A program made the position numbers and the translations under genes. A DNA stretch of 64,000 nt, from positions 83,618,756-83,682,755 of the forward strand of contig CM060731.1 in NCBI GenBank assembly GCA_030704615.1, read 5' to 3'. The DNA is from Takakia lepidozioides. Lineage: Eukaryota > Streptophyta > Takakiopsida > Takakiales > Takakiaceae. Of this stretch, positions 1 to 9,317 are shown piece after piece (within the stretch, counting starts at the first letter, position 1; each line of letters opens with the position of its first letter). Below the pieces are notes generated by a model, which saw only the letters and a program-made list of their open reading frames with translations, searched no databases and had not been told where the DNA came from.

Positions 1-768
1 ACACACATCCGCAGCGTCCCATCATTCTTGTCTGCAAATAGCACCGGGGCTCCGTAAGGTGACTTACTCGGCCGGATGTACCCCTTTGACATTAGATCCT
101 TGAGCTGAGTCTTCAACTCGACCAACTCTCTGTGGCTCAACCGGTAGGGCGCCTTGGCAGGCGACTCTGATCCCGGTATCACCTCAATCTTGTGGTCAAC
201 TCCTCTTCGCGGTGGCAAACCGCTTGGTAAATCCTCCGGCATCACATCCTGGTATTTCTCCAAGATCCCCTTGATCCAATCTGGGCTCGGCTCCCCATCG
301 ACTTCTCCTTCCACTTGTCTTACGTAAAGCAAAAACTGGGGCTCGTGTGGCTCCTCCACGGCCCACTCCTTTGCTAACAGCAGGTTTATTTGTCCTCCCA
401 CTTGGTTGGGCGTTTCCGATACCCGTAAAACTTTGCCACCATTCCCACACGGTAGCGTGACTATTTTATTGCGGCCGTCTATGACCGCTCTGGATTTGCT
501 CAGAAAGGTCATCCCCAAAATGAGATCCACTCCATCGATCTCGCAAATGGTGAAGTTCTCACGTCCCTCCCAACTCCCGAGCTGAAGAGAAACTTTGAAC
601 GCCAATCTCGTCGCCAATTGTGGTTCTCCTTGGCAGAACGCACCTCAATAGAGGCCCCCACATCACTTGTCGGGAGCCCCAGCTTTCGTGCCGTTGCCAG
701 TGTCACGAAGGAGTGCGACGCTCATGTGTCCACCAACAACGACACGTTAGTTCCGGAAATTATCCCAC
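1..768 (-). pseudogene. Protease and start of reverse transcriptase, gypsy element 1
   Basis: A retropepsin-like segment reads LLVDT, then a TGA stop (722-724) exactly where the active-site Gly of the Asp-Thr-Gly triad belongs, then ASHSFVTLATARKLGL. The related copy at 40560 has the intact DTGASHSF. Further along, from about 460 to 1, is the linker and N-terminal reverse transcriptase region (KIEVIPGSESPAKAPYRLSH, later NDGTLRMC), leaving the window before the catalytic YxDD box. The DTG-to-stop change makes the protease inactive. Confidence 0.75.
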
Positions 769-1857
769 TCACGAACATTGACTGACTCCATTTACGCAAG
801 GCGCCAGTCTCCTGATACAACTCACAAAAGTAGTCGCATACCTTGCAAGTCTTGGCGACCACTGCTTCCACCAAGCGGCTGATGGAATCTTCGGACCCTC
901 CGTGGTCGCCCGAGTCATGTTCAATTGTCGGGGTTTCGCGCACTTCTTGGCCATGTGCCCGAGCTCTCCGCAATTAAAGCACACTCCATCGAAGGTCGCC
1001 TTCTGTCCGCCATAAACCGCCGCACCTGATTTTTCTTTCGGAGCACCGGGTGCCGCCTTGACGTGTGAAGGCCTTCCCTTCGATTTCCATATGTCATTGT
1101 TGCCGCGTGGCCTATCCCACTTCTTTTCCGGTCGGAAGGAGTCACCCTCTCGCCGGGTCTTCTTGTGGTTCAGCTCCGTACGGCCTTGTCTTTCGCCCCT
1201 AGGGACATCCGAGAAACATTCAGCCCTTTCAATTGTCTCGTTCAAAGTCTTAGGTGGCTTCTCCTCCAACTTCCGCCTGGCCCATGGGGCCAGTTCCGCC
1301 ACAAAGTTGAAGACTATTTCTGGTTCCGCCATATCCGCGACTTCGAGCAAGAGCACATTGAAAGCCTGAACATATCCCCGAATGTCATCCGTTTGCTTCA
1401 AATTCCTCATCTTGTCCCCGGCGAGCCAGGACGCATTGAGTGGAACAAACTGTCTTTTCATAAGTTCCTTGAACCCACTCCAGTTCAAGGTTTCCGGCAA
1501 TCCTTGTCACTCAACTTCGCCGCCCGGAAGTACTACTCTAGCTCCACGAACCAGGTGTTCAGTGCCTTCCGATTTCGGACGCCCTCAAAGGTGTCGGGTT
1601 CCTTAAGCTTCACCTTAAACTTTGTCTTAGTGGAAGTGGCATTAGCTGCCTCCAACACGTCCTTCAACGTCCCGCCAAACTGCGCCAACAACCCTTCCCA
1701 AAAGGCTGCTGGCATGGGAGGCATCTGTTGGTCCGTCGGGGCCTCCGGGAAGTCCTCGGGCTCCGACTCCCCAGATTCCTCTTGTTCTTGAGCGGCCTCA
1801 CTTTCAAAAGCATGAATCGCCTCCTCAAATTGCCGCTTCGGTGACACGTCGCCTCCC
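769..1857 (-). pseudogene. gag capsid/nucleocapsid region of gypsy element 1
   Basis: An acidic N-terminal stretch (QEQEESGESEPEDFPEAP) leads into a retrotransposon gag capsid domain (LNWSGFKELMKRQFVPL, then RGYVQAFN) and a basic tail with one CCHC zinc knuckle, CFNCGELGHMAKKC, near 970-925. This is the nucleocapsid that would package element RNA in virus-like particles. Reading continues toward protease with frame changes, so it is decayed. The 40205-40523 copy carries the same knuckle (CFNCGEPGHMAKKC). Family assignment is firm; function is lost here. Confidence 0.8.
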
Positions 1858-3595
1858 GGTGTGGGTGCATCGAGGATGCAAAGGGAGTGTTCAACACTAT
1901 GGCTGAACGAAATGTGGTGTTGTGGAGTGCGATGCTTGCAAGGTATGCAAAGCAGGGACATAGGATGGAGGCTTTGTAGACCTATGAGCAACTGATGGGG
2001 GAAGGGGTCCAGCCCGGCCACATCATATTTGTATGCATTGCAGGCTTGGCAGCCCTGGAGAAGGGCAAAGAAGTGCATGGGGATATCATCAAAGCTGGAA
2101 TTGTACTGCCCTGGCAGCTCTGGAAAAAGGGAAGGAGGTCCATGGTGACACCTTCAGAGCTGGAATTGTACCAAATGTCATTTTGAACAATACCCTAGTG
2201 GATATGTAGGCAAAATGTGGGTGCATCGGGGATGCGAAGGGAGTGTTCAACACTATGGCTGAACGAGATGTGGTGTCGTGGAGTGCGATGCTTGCAGGGT
2301 ATGCATAGCAGGGACGTGGGATGGAGGCTTTGGAGACCTATGAGCAAATGATGGGGGAAGGGGTCCAGCCCAGCCACATCATGTTTGTATGCATTGTAGG
2401 CCTGGCAGCCCTAGAGAAGGGTAAAGAGGTGCATGGGGATATCATCAAAGCTGGAATTGTACCTAATGTCATTCCATACACTGCCCTGGCAGCTCTGGAA
2501 AAGGGGAAGGAGGTCCGTGGTGACATCTTCAGAGCTGGAATTGTACCAAATGTCATTCTGAACAATACCCTAGTGGACATGTATGCAAAATGTGGGTGCA
2601 TCGGGGATGCAAAGGGAGTGTTCAACACTATGGCTAAACGAGATGTGGTGTCGTGGAGTGCGATGCTTACAGGGTATGCACAGCAGGGACGTGGGATGGA
2701 GGCTTTGGAGACCTATGAGCAACTGAAGGGGGAAGGGGTTCAGCCCGGCCACATCATGTTTGTATGCATTGCAAGCCTGGCAAGCCTGGAGAAGGGCAAA
2801 GAGGTGCATGGGGATATCATCAAAGCTGGAATTGTACCTAATGTCATTTGAAACACTGCCCTAGCAGCTCTAGAAAAGGGGAAGGAGGTCCATGGTGACA
2901 CCTTCAGAGCTGGAATTGTACCAAATGTCATTTTGAACAATACCCTAGTGGATATGTAGGCAAAATGTGGGTGCATCGGGGATGCAAAGGGAGTGTTCAA
3001 CACTATGGCTGAACGAGATGTGGTGTCGTGGAGTGCGATGCTTGCAGGGTATGCACAGCACGGACGTGGGATGGAGGATTTGGAGACCTATGAGCAACTG
3101 ATGGGGGAAGGGGTTCAGCCCGGCCACATCATGTTTGTTGCATTGTAGGGCTGGCAGCCCTGGAGAAGGGCAAATAGGTGCATGGGGATATCATCAAAGC
3201 TGGAGTTGTACCTAATGTCATTCAAAACACTGCCCTGGCAGCTTTGGAAAAGGGGAAGGAGGTCCATGGTGACACCTTCAGAGCTGGAATTGTACCAAAT
3301 GTCATTTTGAACAATACCCTAGTGGACATGTAGGCAAAATGTGGGTGCATCGGGGATGCAAAGGGAGTGTTCAACACTATGGCTGAACGAGATGTGGTGT
3401 CGTGGAGTGCGATGCTTGCAGGGTATGCACAGCAGGGACGTGGGATGGAGGCTTTGGAGACCTATGAGCAAATGATGGGGGAAAGGGTTCAGCCCGGCCA
3501 CATCATGTTTGTATGCATTGCAGGCCTGGCAGCCCTAGAGAAGGGCACAGAGGTGCATGGGGATATCATCAAAGCTGGAATTGTACCTAATGTCA
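1858..3595 (+). repeat. Tandem array of PPR-coding repeats, about 4.6 units of ~375 bp
   Basis: The segment GTGGGTGCATCGGGGATGC recurs near 1858, 2218, 2595, 2969 and 3348, giving unit lengths of 360-379 bp. On the plus strand each unit encodes PLS-type pentatricopeptide motifs: a DAKGVFNTMAERDVVSW / SAMLAGYAQQGRGMEAL motif, then EGVQPGHIMFVCI, then two copies of ALEKGKEVHGDIIKAGIVP, then LVDMYAKCG. Stops such as TAG in GATATGTAGGC break nearly every unit; the longest open stretch is 2321-2851. PPR proteins bind organelle RNA. The array lies antisense inside gag of gypsy element 1. The same PPR family is present at 34.2-35.7 kb. Not a functional gene. Confidence 0.85.
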
Positions 3596-3651
3596 CCAGG
3601 ATCATCATCTTTCGGGCCGTTCCGCTTTCGCTTTGTCTTGCCCAACCCCAT
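3596..3651 (-). pseudogene. gag N-terminal fragment of gypsy element 1
   Basis: The first ATG after the primer site (3651) opens a short lysine/arginine-rich reading frame (MGLGKTKRKRNGPKDDD...). It is cut after about 19 codons by the PPR repeat array, and gag-like coding resumes at 1857 on the far side. I infer that these are the two halves of one gag. The exact junction frame cannot be resolved by eye. Confidence 0.55.
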
Positions 3652-3692
3652 GATGAGGCCGATCTCAAGGACGATCGCGTACTGAACTCTAA

Positions 3693-3704
3693 GCTCTAAT
3701 ACCA
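3693..3704 (-). other. Primer-binding site, initiator-Met type
   Basis: Minus-strand TGGTATTAGAGC begins two bases after the LTR end. It differs by one base from the common plant retrotransposon PBS TGGTATCAGAGC, complementary to the 3' end of initiator methionine tRNA. Confidence 0.7.
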
Positions 3705-3706
3705 AG

Positions 3707-4644
3707 TGTCGCGCACCTCACTTCGGTAAGCTCCCCTTCAAGTCATAGTTACTCTCTTTGATGCGCGCGCCTAACTCCCAAACTGGCCGCCGGGCCAACT
3801 CGGAGCTTCGGCTGCTCACCGGGACATAACGGTCCCCCTTTGCTCCTCCACAAGACCCTCTCTCAATTCGGGCCTAGTGGAAATTCCCTTTGGTTGTTGG
3901 CAGTCCGGAACAGCTCCCCACACCTTGGTCGCTTTCCGGCTCGCACGCTTACTCACTAGTTTTTGGTCACCAACGGGCTTGCACCGTTCTCGGGGTTACT
4001 ACTCCCTATATATGCTTATGTGACTGTCCACGGGGGTTTCACAAACAACACCGTCCTTTTATGGCGAACCACCACGAAGACCCTCCATTCCCGGTGGTGA
4101 GTCGCGGTGAGTCTTGGCCCACCCACCACGGCCCCATTGGACCGTGATGAGTCCCAAGACTCCCCACGACTCCCACCACAAGGTCTCCGCCCCATGGTGA
4201 GTCCTATGCCACCCCCACTAAGTCCCATTAAGCTACCACCCCCCTCGTGGAACCACCCCCACCGCAACCCGGTGTGCGGGGTTCCACCTAGTGTGCGCCT
4301 CCGCCTCCTTGAGTGCCTTGGGCACTCAAGGGTGCTTCAGCCCTCGTATCTATTGTTGCCACTGCCCCCACCACAGGGGCAGCCCCTTTGGTGTCCCGAC
4401 CCCCTGCCCTCAAGGCGAAGGGCCGCGACAAAATGTTTGACAAGTCATATTGTGGAGAATATGTCAAACCTAGGAAGGTTGACTTTAGGAAGATTTGACT
4501 TGAGGCTCTCAAGTCAAACCTTTAAAATAATCATATTGTGAAGGGTATATAAACATGCAATGAAAGCCTAGAAGGCATCGAGTTGTTTTAGGAAAAAGTT
4601 GATAAGCATTTCCATTATAGTTTGTGTGGATCCTGGGTGTTACA
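3707..4644 (-). repeat. 5' LTR of gypsy element 1 (938 bp)
   Basis: On the minus strand it starts TGTAACACCC at 4644 and ends GCGCGACA at 3707, immediately before a tRNA-primer-like site. TG...CA termini and the position before gag fix both ends. The matching 3' LTR is not in the window, so ends rest on termini and PBS rather than on a pairwise alignment. Confidence 0.75.
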
Positions 4645-5188
4645 TGGCCAGCCCATGGAAATGTCCTTATACGTTTGTGGAATACAAAGACAAAACAAAT
4701 CCATCCGGCATGGAGGCGGAGCGTAGGTGTGTCCTCAAGGATGGATCAGGAAAGAATTGGGTGCGAAGCAGGAGGGATTTCAAACCTTATCATCACAAGG
4801 GCTGATCTCCATCTCAGCACATGAGCAACCGGGACGCTGCCACTTAAAAATGGGAGCTACACCGCGTTACAAGGTCAACCTTAACACCATCTCGCTTCCT
4901 GTACGATGTGCTATGACCCATCTCTCTCAGGTTAGTACCATGGCAGCTGAGGCCAGACAGGCTGCTAGTGAACAATTTAACTGGACACGTTATTTCAATT
5001 TTGCTCGCCATGATCCCTCCACCCTTCATCAGTGGCACATTCCTCTTCCTGGTAAGAAGGCTGCTGCACCCATGCCAATCCCCTGCAATACCACCTTGAT
5101 ACGTTGTCTTGCAGACTTTGAAGTTCCTGCTTATTCTCAACGCATAATGTCCACAAGTCTTACCTTTCTAAGTCCTTAAGGCAGATAT

Positions 5189-5389
5189 TTGGAAATTGAG
5201 GGTTGGAAGCAACTAATGCTAACCAAACAGTGCCTTGTGGCTTCAGGGGTCTTGGATAGGGGCTTCAGAGGTGAGCTACATTTGCTTATTGCCAATCCCA
5301 AACGCCTTCCCATCCAAATTCGTAAGGGGCAAGTCATGGCACGACTAACTGTTGTTCCCATTGAGGACCTCAAAGTGCACTCACTCTGA
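5189..5389 (+). pseudogene. dUTPase-like segment of gypsy element 2
   Basis: The frame shows ASGVLDRGFRGELHLLIAN followed about 12 residues later by IRKGQVMARLTVVP. These resemble trimeric dUTPase motif 3 (GVIDxDYRGE) and motif 4 (xxGDRIAQL). dUTPase hydrolyses dUTP to limit uracil in reverse transcripts, and some retroviruses and Ty3/gypsy elements carry it next to protease. The catalytic motifs 1 and 2 were not identified, and the usual Asp of motif 3 stands as LDRG. It may instead be a related beta-clip or protease-flanking fold. A profile search would decide. Confidence 0.45.
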
Positions 5390-5767
5390 CTAACATAGGT
5401 CTGGTGGATGACCCTGTAGACCAGCTGCTCCTCATGGCCAATTCTGTTCATGCTTCTAAGGTGCATCCTTTGACCCCTGAAGAGTCCCAACATCTTGATC
5501 ATGTGCTTAGTAGGCCTTGATTTGACATCAACTATATGCTGTCATTCGTGAAAACTTAGATGTCTTTAGTCGAGGTTCCCATGACCTTGGCAGGACTGAT
5601 GTTCTTAAACATGACATCGTTACTGAGGGTAGTCCTGTTAAACAACATGCCTACAAAGAGAGTGTTAAAGAACGTGGCATTATGCAAGAAGAATTACGCA
5701 AAATGCTAGATGCTGGAGTCATAAAACCATCTATTTCTCCCTGGGTCAATCCCATAGTTTTTATTCT

Positions 5768-6222
5768 TTGCCGCGCATCCATGACACATTGGACCAACTA
5801 AATGGAGCTACCTTCTTTTCATCTCTGGACTTGGCTGCTGGCTTTTGGCAGGGTCCCCTCACAAATTCAGCTAAGGAAAAGACTGCCTTACCTGCAAGCA
5901 AGGCATGTTTCAGTTTGAAACCATGCCTTTTGGCCTTTGCAACGCCACAACCACTTTCCAAAGACTGATGGATGTCGTGCTTGGTAATCTGAGGTGGGAA
6001 TGTGCCCTAGTATATGTTGATGACATTAACGTCTACTCTCCTGATTTTGCTTCTCACATGCTTGATCTAAGGTGTGTGTTGTGCAGGCTCCGCGGTGCTG
6101 GCCTCAAAGTCAAAGCAAAGAAATGTGACATGTGCATGAGAGAACTACATTTTCTGGGTCACAAGTTACTTGCTGCTAGCATTAGTCCAGATTCTGCTAA
6201 AGTGCAGGCTGTTTGGGAATAG
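5768..6222 (+). pseudogene. Reverse transcriptase fragment, gypsy element 2
   Basis: Recognisable blocks are LNGATFFSSLDLAAGFWQ (palm start, first catalytic Asp), FQFETMPFGLCNATTTFQRL (primer grip side) and the catalytic ALVYVDDINVYS, followed by the thumb-side LRGAGLKVKAKKCDMC and LHFLGH. The first two blocks lie in different frames, so at least one frameshift separates them near 5900. This is an inactive relic of the RNA-dependent DNA polymerase. Confidence 0.85.
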
Positions 6223-6448
6223 CCCACCCCTAGGACAAAAACTGTGTCCGTGCCTTCCTTGGTCTAGCCTCATACTATAGTTGTTTTATCATACATTTTG
6301 CTAAAATTGCTGCTACCCTAAACAGGTTGTTATGCAAAGATGTCAAGTTCAGCTGGGCACTCATGAGATCTCAGCCTTTGAAAAACTTAAGATAGCTTTA
6401 ACCTGTGCTCCAATCTTAATTTTACCTGATTTCAGTTAGCCCTTCATC

Positions 6449-7012
6449 TTGCAGATAGATGCCTCTGATGTTGCTGTCTATGCAATTTTGAGCCAAAAAC
6501 GTGATGGAAAGGAGCATGTGGTGGCCTATGCTTCCCCACGATTTGACAAACATGAGCGCAATTATAGTATAACTGACAAAGAAGGCTTGGCAGTCATTTT
6601 TGGGGTTAAGCATTTTTGTCAGTACTTACATGCGTGTCCATTTGTGGTTGAGACAAATCATCTTCCACTGCGGGCTCTAAAGTCTCCTCGTGAATTATCG
6701 GGGCGCCTTACTTGCTGGTCTTTGATTCTGCAGATCTTTGATTGTGACATTCGCTACAAGAAAGGGAAGGAAAATACTAACGCAAATGCTCTTACACGCA
6801 GTGAACCCAACTCTCCTATTCCCTATGTTTCCTTAGATGATTTGGCTGCTGCTCCTCCCGTTTGCTCAAGCTCTATTGCTTTCATTGCTGATGGTATCCT
6901 TGACCTGCTCTCATTGTTTGCTTCTACTCAACAGTCTCTTCCAGACCTTATGTCTGAATGGGACTTGCTATCATTTGCTGTGGGTTGGGCTAATTACAGA
7001 GTGCAACACTGA
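6449..7012 (+). pseudogene. RNase H fragment, gypsy element 2
   Basis: The frame opens LQIDASDVAVYAILSQ (RNase H catalytic-Asp block), continues VVAYASPRFDKHERNYS, TDKEGLAVIFGVKHF, and ends with the connection motif CDIRYKKGKENTNANALTR. The block order is that of gypsy reverse-transcriptase RNase H. It is open for 187 codons, then followed by unrelated sequence where the integrase zinc finger should be. Confidence 0.85.
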
Positions 7013-7560
7013 CACTAAAGGCACACACGAAGTATGGTAGACCCTCCCATTTCTCTTCTTTGCACATTGTTTTTTTCCTATACAGAGCAATGATAGAGCT
7101 CTAGCAATGCACGAATAGAGCTCCTAGTAGGGACCTCCACGGCACTCTCTTGACCATGAACAACAATCACCTTTAGCAACTTACCTTCATGTCCCTGTGA
7201 GAGGGGAGATGATAGTTTACTTGCCTCATGGTGGTGGAAGAGATGTCTTGTAGATGAGTGTTGGTCTTACACTTCTGGAGGAGGGCTTGATGGAGAAGAT
7301 CTTCCATGTCTGTAGAGCCCATAGCCACACCCTTGGGTTAGTGTGAGCATGTAAGGAGTGTCCGCCTCGATGAACTCCATACTATACGAGCTCAACTTCT
7401 TAACAAAGGGCTGCTTCATGAGTAAACAGACACGTCTATGAAATCACAAGCAAATGCCCTATGGAGAGGAAACAACAAGAACTAGAACCAGCAATAAAAC
7501 CGTGAAAAGACTCCAAGAAAAATACCACGGGAAGGATCCCTGTCACAGAGATGTTTGCAA
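7013..7560. other. Unassigned insertion between RNase H and integrase of element 2
   Basis: No retroelement motif is visible here although an HHCC integrase finger is expected. The sequence contains no convincing ORF, no clear terminal repeats and no duplicated flank that I could see. It is probably a small insertion or an internally replaced segment. Confidence 0.4.
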
Positions 7561-8400
7561 GGGTTGGCCTTGACCTTGTCGGACCTCTCAAAACTACGAC
7601 CAAGGGCAATAGCTACATTGGTGTGGCTACTGACTAATTGTTCAAGTGGGTTGACATTCGACCTTTGGTTGCTAAAGACAGCGATGAAGTGGTTCAGCTC
7701 TTTTTTGATGAAATCATGTTGCGGCATGGCTGCCCCCTTGAGATTCTAACAGACCAGGGTACCGAATTTTGTAACCAGTTGATGGAGGTTGTGTGCTTCA
7801 ACTTGGATGTTAAGCATTGCTTGACAGCTCCTTACAACCCCCAATGCAATGGGCTCACTGAACGCTTCAACAAAACCATGTGTCAGCTCCTTGAGAAGAA
7901 TGGGGCATTGACCGAGGAATGGGATATCACTCTGCCAATACTTAATCTTTGCCTACAGGACTTCAATGCATGCTAGCACTCGTTTTTCTCCTTTTGAGTT
8001 GCTCTATGGTCGCAAGGCTCGTACACCTCTTCATGTTCATGTACTTCAGGTTCAAGTGGCACAGCCAATCATATGGGAATAATTTCTTACCCGTCTCATT
8101 GCTCATAGACTAGGATTGCTTGAAACTACTAAATATAATATCCAGGTGTCACAGGTGGCTCAGGCTCGGAACTACTACCGCCGGGTTGTTTACTTTGAGA
8201 ACTTCTCTCTTGGTCAAACTGTGTGTGTTTGGTTGCAGCCAGACAAACAAGTGACCAAGTCCAAATTGCGCATCAATGGCCCCTACCTGATTCATGCAAT
8301 TCTGCCAAGGAGGCAGTACCGGCTCCTGCCCCAGCATCCTTCTATAGCAGAGATTGCTGGCACAGTTCATGTTTCCCAGCTGGTGCCTTCTCAACTGTAG
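7561..8400 (+). pseudogene. Integrase core and C-terminal region, gypsy element 2
   Basis: GLDLVGPL and GVATD mark the start of the DDE core, followed at once by an in-frame TAA (7635-7637). Then come HGCPLEILTDQGTEF with the second Asp and YNPQCNGLTERFNKTM with the Glu. After a stop at 7974 the C-terminal part resumes (8116-8400) with FSLGQTVCVWLQPDKQV and GTVHVSQLVPSQL, a non-chromodomain tail. The retained D, D and E show descent from an active integrase. Confidence 0.85.
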
Positions 8401-8620
8401 TTTGACTTAACCTGCATCAATGTTGAAAATCGCCTTGTAGTCTTGACTCCTCGGAAGCGTGCTCGTTTGGAATCTGCTTCTAGTGAGTAGTTTAGTGGTA
8501 GTGGTGACACTGGAGTGGATTTGATTTGTTTTGAAATCGGTTCACCCTGACTTTCAGTCAGATTTCACTCTCCAGAGATGGGGTTTTTCCCCCAGGGATG
8601 CCTCGGTATGAGCCTAGTCA

Positions 8621-8700
8621 CGTGAGCGCGTGAGCGCAACTGCGCTCACGCCACGTCACCTTGCGCCAATGCCACATCACGGGGCTCACTCCACGTCATC
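8621..8700. repeat. GC-rich hairpin and GCCACGTCA motifs, left end of transposon copy 1
   Basis: 8628-8638 (GCGTGAGCGCA) and 8641-8651 (TGCGCTCACGC) form a perfect 11-bp stem with a 2-base loop. GCCACGTCA follows at 8650-8658 and GCCACATCA at 8671-8679. The same words recur at 20085-20275. TGACGTGGC (its complement) also resembles a plant bZIP site. Confidence 0.6.
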
Positions 8701-8829
8701 ACACTTGAAGTGCGCGTCACCACGCGCCCAAAAAGAAGTGGAGTGTATTCCCGCGGATTGGCACCCTTTCCCGCGGAAACAAGCTGGACGATATAATAAA
8801 AGATAGTGGTCATTCCCACCTGAAAGCAA

Positions 8830-9190
8830 CAGATGAATAAAGGATGGATGAATGTACAGCTGGATGATAAACAGATGGATGAGTGTGAAAAATGAATGTA
8901 GATGGATGAATGAGGGATGGATAAGAGTCAAATGGATGAATGTATAATGGATGTTGAGCAATGAAAAACATTCATGACAGGAAGATACATGACTAAAACT
9001 TTAGACGAATGCACAACGTATATGACATGAGTGTGGTAGGTTTGTGGGGTGGATTAAAGAGTACAGAGGATGAATGTACAATGGATGTTGAACAAAGGAA
9101 AACATTCATGAATGGAGCACGCATGAATACACTGTAGATGAAAGCACAATGGATATGACAAGAGTGAGGGAGGTTTGTGAGATGGATTCA
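8830..9190. repeat. ATGGATGA-rich region with a ~130-bp tandem duplication
   Basis: Short GATGGATGAATG words are dense from 8830 to 8960. A unit beginning GAATGTATAATGGATGTTGA at about 8938 is repeated in diverged form near 9070 (GAATGTACAATGGATGTTGA), both running to GTTTGTG.G.TGGATT. A similar ATGGATGA-rich tract lies just beyond the 3' end of the second methyltransferase copy (42310-42400), so it probably belongs to the element. Confidence 0.65.
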
Positions 9191-9317
9191 TACATATTGC
9201 AATTTAAATGGTAGTTGATTCTTTGATTATTTTTCTTTCCAAAGGAACAACTACGGTGGAGGAAGGGGATTCAACGTTTTCCAAAGAGGATGAAACAAAA
9301 TATTAAAAGAACATAGT

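Larger units (their letters stand above)
1..4644 (-). mobile_element. Ty3/gypsy LTR retrotransposon 1, 5' part, runs off the window start
   Basis: Read on the minus strand the order is LTR (4644-3707), primer-binding site, gag start (3651), an intruding block of PPR repeats (3595-1858), the rest of gag (1857-769), protease, and the start of reverse transcriptase at the window edge. The LTR begins TGTAACACCC and ends GCGCGACA, a usual plant gypsy form. The PR-then-RT order and CCHC gag support Ty3/gypsy; integrase lies outside the window, so the lineage is open. Coding is broken by stops and the insertion. A related copy on the other strand lies at 40205-42288. Confidence 0.85.
4800..8470 (+). 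mobile_element. Decayed Ty3/gypsy element 2 (pol with dUTPase-like segment)
   Basis: Plus-strand relics in order: an upstream coding stretch (about 4840-5180), a dUTPase-like segment, reverse transcriptase with YVDD, RNase H, a non-homologous spacer, integrase core and integrase C-terminal region. The order RT-RH-IN is Ty3/gypsy. Frames change often and there are many stops. LTRs were not delimited. A 3' pol fragment of the same family lies inverted at 39900-40204 (shared SFSLGQTV...LQPDKQV). Confidence 0.75.

Noticed and set aside
1858-3595. A working PPR gene
   Set aside because: Nearly every unit contains stops, there is no start, no organelle targeting peptide and no E/DYW tail.
8686-8961. 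His/Ile/Phe-rich repeat peptide on the minus strand
   Set aside because: Translation of the ATGGATGA simple repeat region.
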